This document shows positions 33,741 to 40,796 of a DNA stretch of 64,000 nucleotides, in pieces. How positions within the stretch are numbered: the first letter of the stretch is position 1; each line of letters starts with the position of its first letter. This DNA comes from Gammaproteobacteria bacterium (GTDB taxonomy: Bacteria; Pseudomonadota; Gammaproteobacteria; JACKNK01), in assembly GCA_024234955.1 (NCBI GenBank), contig JACKNK010000006.1, positions 212,616 through 276,615 of the forward strand, written 5' to 3'. The notes below the pieces were generated by a model. The model was not told the origin of the DNA. It made no database searches and saw only the letters and a list, made by a program, of their open reading frames with translations. A program made the translations under genes and the position numbers.

Positions 33741-33857
33741 CTACTCTTTGAAAAGCCACCTCGAGATAAGCATACCGGGGCAGATTCCAGTAATCACCGC
33801 GAAACTGAAGAACACCGCCGGCACATAAAATAGCCAGTGAACGTCGCGGAATCCTGG
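33741..33857 (-). pseudogene. Remnant of a DUF2892-like membrane protein
   Basis: On the minus strand, 38 codons directly after an in-frame TAA read FRDVHWLFYVPAVFFSFAV then ITGICPGMLISRWLFKE and a stop. WL...ITGxCPxxLL is the C-terminal signature of the small DUF2892 membrane domain, which often accompanies rhodanese/YgaP proteins. No start codon or N-terminal half is present, so it looks like a decayed gene. It lies in the 297-bp gap between the pentahaem cytochrome and the TauE gene; the rest of that gap shows nothing else recognisable. Confidence 0.4.
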
Positions 33858-33952
33858 TTAGCGATTTCTAACAATACAGATTCCCGTTGCATATCTCGGT
33901 TTGGATGACCGAATGAACACGTATTGCGGTCTTGCGACCACGCCAGCAATGG

Positions 33953-34747
33953 TCAGATCGACATCAGACGTATTGCGACCAAGGCAAGAAAGCCCGCGAA
34001 CACGCGCCGCAAGACCTTTTCCGGGAGAAGGTACGCCAGGCGGGTGCCAATCGGGGCGGTGAACAGGCTGGCGCCGGCGATCGCCATCATTGCCGGCCAT
34101 GACAGGTAACCAATCTGAGCGCCGCCGGTCGCCTCGCCAATACCGTTCATCAGAAACCCGATCGCGCCGGCGAGCGCTATTGGGATGCCCATCGCCGCTG
34201 CAGTACCAATCGCCTCCCGGATCGAGACCCGACACCATCGCAACATGGGCACGGACAAGGTCCCGCCTCCGATCCCGAGGACACTCGACACGGTACCGAT
34301 CAGCGTACCTGCGCCGAAGAGCGTCCATCTTCCGGGCAGACTCCGATGTGCGTCGGGTTCCTTCCCGAAAGCCAATTCCAGTGCAATAAGCAATTCAAAG
34401 CCGCCGAACAGGCGGCGCAGCAGATCGCCACTCATTGCGTCGGCCAGGGCCGCACCGAGCAAAGCGCCAATCAGAAGGCCAGGGGTCGCGGCACGCCATA
34501 CAGGCCAGAGCACCCCATTGCGGCGGTGATGCGCGCGCGTTGAGGCAATCGCCGTGAACACGATCACCGCCAACGAGGTACCGACCGCAACGTGAACGAT
34601 GTACGTGGCGGGCGGTGCGTAGTCAGAGCCCAGCAAGGGCAGGCTGAAAATCAGCGCCGGAACGATGATCAGACCCCCTCCAACCCCGAGCAGTCCGGCC
34701 GCGACGCCCGACATAAGTCCGGTAGCGATGAACGCCGCAAGCGCCAT
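33953..34747 (-). CDS. TauE/SafE family sulfite/sulfonate-exporter-like permease
   Basis: A 264-residue protein with about eight membrane helices. The TauE/SafE repeats are visible in both halves: GLMSGVAAGLLGVGGGLIIVPAL and GTVSSVLGIGGGTLSVPML. Family members export sulfite, sulfoacetate or related anions. It sits 14 bp downstream of aroK on the same strand, where aroB is usual in this locus. The pentahaem cytochrome and DUF2892 remnant nearby fit a sulfur-related context, but the substrate is not shown. Confidence 0.85.
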   Translation of the reverse strand: MALAAFIATGLMSGVAAGLLGVGGGLIIVPALIFSLPLLGSDYAPPATYIVHVAVGTSLAVIVFTAIASTRAHHRRNGVLWPVWRAATPGLLIGALLGAALADAMSGDLLRRLFGGFELLIALELAFGKEPDAHRSLPGRWTLFGAGTLIGTVSSVLGIGGGTLSVPMLRWCRVSIREAIGTAAAMGIPIALAGAIGFLMNGIGEATGGAQIGYLSWPAMMAIAGASLFTAPIGTRLAYLLPEKVLRRVFAGFLALVAIRLMSI

Positions 34748-34761
34748 CCAAAGGTTGGCGC

Positions 34762-35322
34762 TCAGAAACGGCGCTCCTGGTATTGGGTGAGTTCACGCAG
34801 CAGGCGATCGACCACCACGGGGACCGGCTTGCCGTCGGTTTCCAGAATTACATCCGCCACCTCGGTATAAAGCGGATCGCGAATCTTGAAGAGCGATTCA
34901 AGCCGCGCACGCGGATCGTCGGTTTGCAGCAAGGGGCGGTTCTTATCGTGCGCGGTGCGCTTGAGTTGCTGATCGATGGAAGTGCGCAGATAGATCGTGA
35001 CACCCCGCTCCTGCAAGCACCGACGATTCTCCTCCGCAAGGACCGCACCGCCACCTGTGGCCAGAACGATCCCGGTCATTGCGGTGAGATCGTCGATCAC
35101 AGCCGCTTCGCGGCGCCGGAAACCTTCCTCACCCTCGAGTTCAAAAATCAGCGGGATGTCGGCCCCGGTGCGCTCGACAATCTCTCGGTCACTATCAATG
35201 AAAGGTCGTTTCATCACCGCAGCGAGCCTGCGACCAATCGTGGACTTTCCGGCCCCCATCGGGCCGACGAGAAACAGATTGTCCGTCAACCCCGATGGCG
35301 GTGGCGTACGACGCCGGCTCAT
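34762..35322 (-). CDS. aroK: Shikimate kinase
   Basis: This 186-residue P-loop kinase has Walker A GPMGAGKSTIGRRLA (about 20-34), IDSDREIVERTGADI (shikimate-binding Asp), FRRREAAVIDDL and VLATGGGAVL (GGG shikimate-binding loop). The lid region is RPLLQTDDPRARL. It phosphorylates shikimate in aromatic biosynthesis. Its ATG overlaps the pilQ stop by 4 bp, the standard pil-aro coupling. The N-terminal extension of about 15 residues is unremarkable. Confidence 0.95.
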   Translation of the reverse strand: MSRRRTPPPSGLTDNLFLVGPMGAGKSTIGRRLAAVMKRPFIDSDREIVERTGADIPLIFELEGEEGFRRREAAVIDDLTAMTGIVLATGGGAVLAEENRRCLQERGVTIYLRTSIDQQLKRTAHDKNRPLLQTDDPRARLESLFKIRDPLYTEVADVILETDGKPVPVVVDRLLRELTQYQERRF

Positions 35323-37529
35323 TTGCGAGCCAGATCGATCTTGTCGATGATCTCCGGGGTGATGAACACCAACAGTTCATTCTTGCTATCGCTTTGTGCG
35401 GTGCGCTTGAACAGATTTCCGACCACCGGCAGGTCTCCGAAGAACGGCACCTTGTTCACCGCGTGGCTCAGGCTGCGCTCGTAAACGCCGCCCAGGACCA
35501 GGGTTTCGTCGTTATCGACCAGCACCGTAGAGGTGATCTCGCGCGTGGCGATCGCGATCTGCCCGGGGATTGTCGTGTCATCCGGGTCCTGTTTCTTCAG
35601 CGCAATCTCCATGATCACCCGATTGTCCGGGGTGATCTGCGGGGTCACATTCAGCTCCAGCACCGCCTCCTTGAATTCAATGCTCACCGTGGCATTGGCA
35701 CCCGTGCCCTCAACGGACTGGTATGGAATCTCGATACCCTGGGAAATCTTGGCGGGCGCACGATCCGCCGTGACGACACGCGGACTGGCCACAGTTTCTG
35801 ACCGGCCATCAATCTGCGCGGCGGTCAATTCGAGGCGCAGCAGGTACTTGCCGACCGACCCGATCGCCAAACCGATGCCGCTGGTGGCGGCCGCAACCGG
35901 GAGATCGACCAGGAACTGCTCCTGTCCAGCCGTACCCGAATTGAAGCCGGCGGCGGTTTCCACCGGGTTCCAGGTGCGTCCCGCACCGACGGAACCGCCT
36001 GCGGCGGTGAAGAAATTCGTGGTGGGGTCATAGTGGTCATACCCCAGGCCGAACTGGACGCCGAGGTCCTTGGAGAACGTATCGCTCGCGATGACGATGC
36101 GGGACTCGATCATGACCTGGCGGATGGGTATATCGAGTTGGTCCAGGACGGCCTTGATCTGATTCAAACGATCCTCGGTGTCCTGAATCAGGATGCTGTT
36201 GGTGCGTTCATCGGCCTTGGCGGTGCCGCGCGCCGACAGCAGACCCCCGGTATTCGCGGCGGTATCCGCCGTGGCGGTCGCCGCCGCCTCACCCGCCGCT
36301 GCCGCGTCGCCGCCAGCTGCATCACCGCCACCGGCATTGCCACTTAATAGTTTTTCGATGTCACCCGCCGAGGCATATCTCAGGCGAATGATCTCGGTGA
36401 CCAGCGGTGCCAGTTCCTGAATCTGCTGCTTTGATTCGAGCTCCAGCTTTTCACGCGCCGCAATTTCCTCGCTCGGCGCCACCAGAATGACGTTGTCCTT
36501 GCGACGCATGGCCAGGCCCTGCGTCTTGAGGATGATGTCCAGGGCATGGTCCCAGGGCACCTGCTTCAGGCGAAGGGTCAGATTCCCCGTCACCGTGTCG
36601 CTCACCACGATATTCAGGCCGGTGAAATCGGCAATGATCTGCAGAATCGCACGGGTCTCGATATTCTGGAAATTCAGCGATAAGCGTTCCCCGGTGTATT
36701 CCTTCTCGCCCTCGGCACTGGGGATTTCCGCCTTGTCCGGTGGAGGCGGCTCCGCGATTTCGACGGTGAACAGCTCATTGGTCTGATAAGCGCTTTGTAC
36801 ATAGTCACCGGCGCTGGTGATGACGATACGGGTGTCGTTACCGCGTAGCATGGCATCCACGGTGCGCACCGGCGTCGCAAAGTCGATGACGTCAAGCAGA
36901 CGCTCCAAGCGCTCCGGCACCTTGGTTTCGCGGACTTCAACGACTACCTGCTCACCGGTTCGGTTCACATCCACAATGGTCTGCGGGTCGGTCAAGCGAA
37001 TCTCGACCAGGCCCTGGCCCTTGTCACCGCGCCGGAAATCGATGTTTTCGATGCTACGCGCGGATGGTGCCGATCCGGTTGCGGCTTTTCCAAACGGGGC
37101 GAGCGTCAGCGCAATGACATTGCCACCGCGCCGCAGGGTCTCGTAACTGACCGGACCGGTGAGTGAAATGACGGCGCGCGTCCGATCTCCGCCCTCCACC
37201 AGCTGTACGCCACCGATCAATCCGATGGCGTAGGGCAGATAGCTCTGGCCGACATTGTTGAGCGTGCCGGGAAAATCGAGCACCAGGCGGTTCGGGCGCT
37301 CCAACATGAAACTCCGCGCCACAGGCGGTTCTGCGGTGAACTCGAACAACAACTCCGTGGCGGTGGCGGCTTCGTTCAGCTTTACCGACGTCAAGCCATT
37401 CAAGGCCGCGTACGCGGAAGTCGTCGGCAGGAGCATGGCCACGACGAACCAACACGGCAATGTCCCGATCTGGCCGGGACGTCGCCTCAGATAGGCACGG
37501 ACTCTCTCAATCGCGGTCATGACTCGCAT
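35319..37529 (-). CDS. pilQ: Type IV pilus secretin PilQ
   Basis: I choose ATG 37529, preceded by GGAGG 8 nt upstream, rather than the far upstream frame start at 37655. The product is 736 residues. It has a signal region, two AMIN domains (about 50-140 and 160-260, with RLVLDFPGTL), and the secretin N0/N1 domains (LSLNFQNIETRAILQIIADFTGLN, DIILKTQGLAMRR). A Gly/Ala-rich insert precedes the secretin pore domain (VASPRVVTADRAPAKISQG). PilQ forms the outer-membrane channel for pili. It is fourth in pilMNOPQ reading leftward, with 4 bp after pilP and coupled to aroK. Confidence 0.95.
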   Translation of the reverse strand: MRVMTAIERVRAYLRRRPGQIGTLPCWFVVAMLLPTTSAYAALNGLTSVKLNEAATATELLFEFTAEPPVARSFMLERPNRLVLDFPGTLNNVGQSYLPYAIGLIGGVQLVEGGDRTRAVISLTGPVSYETLRRGGNVIALTLAPFGKAATGSAPSARSIENIDFRRGDKGQGLVEIRLTDPQTIVDVNRTGEQVVVEVRETKVPERLERLLDVIDFATPVRTVDAMLRGNDTRIVITSAGDYVQSAYQTNELFTVEIAEPPPPDKAEIPSAEGEKEYTGERLSLNFQNIETRAILQIIADFTGLNIVVSDTVTGNLTLRLKQVPWDHALDIILKTQGLAMRRKDNVILVAPSEEIAAREKLELESKQQIQELAPLVTEIIRLRYASAGDIEKLLSGNAGGGDAAGGDAAAAGEAAATATADTAANTGGLLSARGTAKADERTNSILIQDTEDRLNQIKAVLDQLDIPIRQVMIESRIVIASDTFSKDLGVQFGLGYDHYDPTTNFFTAAGGSVGAGRTWNPVETAAGFNSGTAGQEQFLVDLPVAAATSGIGLAIGSVGKYLLRLELTAAQIDGRSETVASPRVVTADRAPAKISQGIEIPYQSVEGTGANATVSIEFKEAVLELNVTPQITPDNRVIMEIALKKQDPDDTTIPGQIAIATREITSTVLVDNDETLVLGGVYERSLSHAVNKVPFFGDLPVVGNLFKRTAQSDSKNELLVFITPEIIDKIDLARK

Positions 37530-37533
37530 GTCT

Positions 37534-38115
37534 TCAACCTCCCTCGGGCACGGCAAAGCCGAACACCGTGGATCTTCGCTGCCAACGCCCCGTGTCATCC
37601 TTGACGATCTCACGTAACACCAGGCTTTGCTGGTCCATGGATTCGACCAAGCCAAAATTCCGCCCCATATAGTTGCCTTGCTGGACTCGGATCACTTCCC
37701 CCTGAGGGGTCTTGACCAGTGCGATCATGCCTTCACCGCGTATCAGCGTGCCTACCAGACTGAGCTCGCTCAACGCGAATTCCTCCAAGGGTTCGCGCTG
37801 ACGTTGCAAATCCGGGCTGATCTCGGAGGCCAATGGCTTGACGTCAGGAACACTCAACACCACCGGTTCAAATGGTGTCCGCTCTTCATGCGGACGGTAC
37901 GGCACGGGCTCGTAAACGACGGGTGCCGGCAACGGATCGATATTGGGTGCCTTCCGAGCTTTCACGCTGTGCAGCCATTGGTTGAGGTCATCGCCTCCCG
38001 ACTCACAGCCCGCAAATAATGCCAAACCGCACAACAACAGCATCGCCCGGACAACACTTCGTAAACCAGTCTTTCTCGGACCGAACGCAAAGGAAGGGTA
38101 GGTGGCCGAAATCAT
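37534..38115 (-). CDS. pilP: Type IV pilus alignment lipoprotein PilP
   Basis: ATG 38115 overlaps the pilO stop (ATGA), giving 193 residues; the frame also allows 38130. A lipobox (LALFAGC) places the lipidated Cys at about residue 37. A Pro-rich extended region follows (DPLPAPVVYEPVPYRP). The C-terminal beta-domain has LSELSLVGTLIRGEGMIALVKTPQGEVIRVQQGNYMG, typical of PilP. It links the inner-membrane PilNO complex to PilQ. Confidence 0.93.
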   Translation of the reverse strand: MISATYPSFAFGPRKTGLRSVVRAMLLLCGLALFAGCESGGDDLNQWLHSVKARKAPNIDPLPAPVVYEPVPYRPHEERTPFEPVVLSVPDVKPLASEISPDLQRQREPLEEFALSELSLVGTLIRGEGMIALVKTPQGEVIRVQQGNYMGRNFGLVESMDQQSLVLREIVKDDTGRWQRRSTVFGFAVPEGG

Positions 38116-38693
38116 TTTGCCAGATACCAATATGTCTTCGCGGTGGCGCTCAATTTCAACGGCGCCTGGCCAGCATCGACATGGGTAATGGAAATATCGT
38201 GCAGGGTGAGTATGCGCGGCAATGCAGACAGTCGGCTCACAAACCGACCGAACTCATGGTAGTTCCCCCAGACACTTATTTCGATTGGCAGCTCGGCATA
38301 AAACTCCAGATGGGCTTCGGCCTTCGGTGTAATGGAATCGAAGATCAGGCCTTCCTCAAGCCCCGCATCGGAAATATCGGCCAGCAACTCGGCGACATCG
38401 ACGCTGCTCGGCAACTGACGCAACGATTCGGCGAATGCGACCTCGCCCTCTTCCAACTGTTCCTTGAGTTTCGGGACGCTCGCAGTCTTGGTGATCGCAA
38501 ACTGAACCTCTTTCTTAAGTTTCGGCTCCAGACGCTCTTCGTTTTCCTGAAGAACCATCTGGTCGTCCAGATCAAACCAGTAACCGGCAAACAAGGTCAG
38601 GCCAAACACGATGATCACGGCGGCAATGCGCGCACCTGTCGGCCAGCCGCCTACGTCGGAAAAATCGAGTTCGTTGAGATCGGACAGATTCAT
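38112..38693 (-). CDS. pilO: Type IV pilus assembly protein PilO
   Basis: The 193-residue protein starts with the PilO N-terminus MNLSDLNELDFSDVGGWP. One transmembrane helix (about 24-42) is followed by a coiled coil (KLKEQLEEGEVAFAESLRQLPS) and a ferredoxin-like fold (LEFYAELPIEISVWGNYHEFGRFVSRLS). It dimerises with PilN in the periplasm. It has 17 bp to pilN and overlaps pilP. Confidence 0.94.
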   Translation of the reverse strand: MNLSDLNELDFSDVGGWPTGARIAAVIIVFGLTLFAGYWFDLDDQMVLQENEERLEPKLKKEVQFAITKTASVPKLKEQLEEGEVAFAESLRQLPSSVDVAELLADISDAGLEEGLIFDSITPKAEAHLEFYAELPIEISVWGNYHEFGRFVSRLSALPRILTLHDISITHVDAGQAPLKLSATAKTYWYLAK

Positions 38694-38710
38694 TGACTCA
38701 TCTCATCACG

Positions 38711-39313
38711 TCAGTGCGTTTTCCGACTGGGCTTCTTCTTGGCTTTCGACTTCTTCGCCGGTTCCGGTTCGGGCATTTCCATGCCTTTGACGACAACCTC
38801 AAGATCGAAATCCACCGTGTGATCCTTATCGTCGGAGACGATGGATAGCAATCGCGGCTCCCCAACCACCTCGCTCTTACTCAGGCTTCGCATCAATTCG
38901 GAGACATCCGCATTCGATCCGGCCCGGCCTTGCACACGCAGCAACTCGTTTTTCATCTCCAGCGAATTGAGAAAGGTGCCGGAGGGCAAGACGGCCCCGA
39001 TCTCATTGAACAAAAGCACGCTGACCGAGCGACTGCGCTGCAGACGTTCGATGATCGCCATGCGCGACAACAAATCGTCACGTTTCTGCTCCAACTCTGC
39101 CATGGCCTTGGTAATGCCGTTGAGCCGGGCTTTCTCCTTTTTCAGGATCGCGTTGCGCTCGCGTTGCGCCTCAATGGCGCCATCGATCATCCAATGCCCA
39201 TAGACGGATACCAGGGCACCCAACAGAACGGCGCCCGCCGCCATGATCTTGAACTGCTTCTCACGTTCAACGCGCCGCGTTTCACGCCAGGGCAGCAGGT
39301 TGATGCGTGGCAT
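38711..39313 (-). CDS. pilN: Type IV pilus assembly protein PilN
   Basis: The 200-residue protein begins PRINLLPWRETRR, the INLLP peptide that docks into PilM. One membrane helix (about 24-42), a coiled coil (KEKARLNGITKAMAELEQKRDDLL) and a ferredoxin-like periplasmic domain follow. The C-terminal tail is strongly basic (KKSKAKKKPSRK), longer than in Pseudomonas. Its start overlaps the pilM stop by 1 bp (TGATG). Confidence 0.94.
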   Translation of the reverse strand: MPRINLLPWRETRRVEREKQFKIMAAGAVLLGALVSVYGHWMIDGAIEAQRERNAILKKEKARLNGITKAMAELEQKRDDLLSRMAIIERLQRSRSVSVLLFNEIGAVLPSGTFLNSLEMKNELLRVQGRAGSNADVSELMRSLSKSEVVGEPRLLSIVSDDKDHTVDFDLEVVVKGMEMPEPEPAKKSKAKKKPSRKTH

Positions 39314-40572
39314 CAGTCAAAGCCTCGCATCGCCAGGCCGCAGGCCGTCAACAAAGCCGGCGCGTCGGCCTGCAGATTGTTGCGCTGAACCTTGTCCGAC
39401 AGCGACATATTGGCGACAGGATTGGCAATCACCACCGGCAACCCGACCTGATGGGAAATGAATCCGGCGACCCCCGAGATCGCCGCCGAGCCACCGGCCA
39501 GAATCACTTGATCGACATCCTCCTGCTCATTGGAGGCGTTGAAGAACTGCAAGGCCCGCAGGACCTGCTGGGCCATTGCGGCTTTGAACGGTTCGAGGAG
39601 TTCACGCTGGTACTCCGGTGGAAGACCGCCCATGCGCTTGGCCATGCCCGCTTCCTCATAACTCATCCCGAAGCGGCGCATGATCTCCTCGGTGAGTTGT
39701 TTGCCGCCGAAATCCTGCTCCCGTGAATAGATGATTTCCATGTTCCGGACCACGCTTACCGAGGTCACGACGGCCCCAACATCGACCAGCGCGACGGTTG
39801 CGTTCTTGCCATGATTGGGCATCTGCGGCGCCATCAATGTCAGCGCGTGCTCCAGAGCATACGACTCGACATCCACCACTTTGGCAGTCAAACCCGCAAG
39901 TTCCAACGCCGCTGAGCGCATATCGACATTCTCGGCGCGGGACGCCACCAACAGCACATCGACCAATGCCGGATCGTGCTCGCTCGGCCCCAGAACTTCG
40001 AAGTCATAGTTGATCTCGCTGAGGGGGAACGGGATGTATTTCGGCGCCTCCAATTCCACAAGGCCTGCCATTTCGGCATCGTTCGGCGCAGTCACCAACT
40101 GAATTGTCTTGGTGATGACGGCGGATGCGGGTACCGCGACCGCCGCATCCTTGGTTTTGGTCTTGGCCCGACGGACGACCCGGCGGATCGCCTCCGCAAC
40201 CCCATCGACATCCGCAATGTTGTGTTCGGAAATCGCGTTCGGTGGCAACGGCTCGACGCCGTAACTTTCGACCTTGTAACCGTTGCCATCGCGGCTGAAC
40301 TCAAGAAGCTTGACGGCCATCGAAGAAATATCGATGCCAAGCACCGGCTTCGCGGGTTTCAAGCGTGCACGCAGCTGCTCCGCCAGCGCAGGCTTTTTCC
40401 CGACATCGTTCCCCGGGGTTGCGCTGGAATCGCCGGGGGCGGGTTTTCCCCGACCGAAAAATCCGGACAAGCCGCCACCCGCCGAGGTCGAACCGGCTTG
40501 GTCACCACTTTCATTCCTGGCCTTCCCGAGACCGAGGAATGAAGATATTGAACCTGCTTTTTTCTCTGACAT
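39313..40572 (-). CDS. pilM: Type IV pilus actin-like ATPase PilM with N-terminal extension
   Basis: The 419-residue protein has a PilM/FtsA-like core from about residue 75 (LGIDISSMAVKLLEFSRDG). Core motifs include VALVDVGAVVTSVSVV, SREQDFGGKQLTEEIMRR and VILAGGSAAISGVAGFI. The first 70 residues are absent from typical PilM (about 354 residues). They are Gly/Ser/Lys-rich, with two SxFxGxGK-like copies (SSFLGLGK, SGFFGRGK). No alternative start lies closer to the core. PilM is cytoplasmic and binds PilN. It is the first gene of pilMNOPQ-aroK-tauE; a good promoter lies upstream. Confidence 0.93.
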   Translation of the reverse strand: MSEKKAGSISSFLGLGKARNESGDQAGSTSAGGGLSGFFGRGKPAPGDSSATPGNDVGKKPALAEQLRARLKPAKPVLGIDISSMAVKLLEFSRDGNGYKVESYGVEPLPPNAISEHNIADVDGVAEAIRRVVRRAKTKTKDAAVAVPASAVITKTIQLVTAPNDAEMAGLVELEAPKYIPFPLSEINYDFEVLGPSEHDPALVDVLLVASRAENVDMRSAALELAGLTAKVVDVESYALEHALTLMAPQMPNHGKNATVALVDVGAVVTSVSVVRNMEIIYSREQDFGGKQLTEEIMRRFGMSYEEAGMAKRMGGLPPEYQRELLEPFKAAMAQQVLRALQFFNASNEQEDVDQVILAGGSAAISGVAGFISHQVGLPVVIANPVANMSLSDKVQRNNLQADAPALLTACGLAMRGFD

Positions 40573-40605
40573 TCCGCAAGTTAGCGCCGCTTTTTATGTC
40601 GCCAC

Positions 40606-40634
40606 ATTAAATATGCTGGATCGCCATTTATCAA
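40606..40634 (-). promoter_or_regulatory. Sigma-70 promoter of the pilMNOPQ operon
   Basis: On the minus strand, TTGATA (40634-40629), a 17-bp spacer and TTTAAT (40611-40606) match five of six bases in both hexamers. Transcription would start near 40599, about 27 nt upstream of pilM. The surrounding 224-bp divergent region also contains a TATACT -10-like hexamer at 40748-40753 for ponA, with no clear -35. Confidence 0.7.
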
Positions 40635-40796
40635 GCATCCGGAACAATATCAAGGTCGGCCCAAGCCCGAGCATCATTTTGTCGCAGTGCGGCTGGCAGC
40701 TGGTCGGCAATGAATTCACGAGCGCCGGGAATCGGCCTTCGGACGGTTATACTTGTCCCTGTTTTTCCCCACCTTCATAACTACGCTCTCCTCCGC

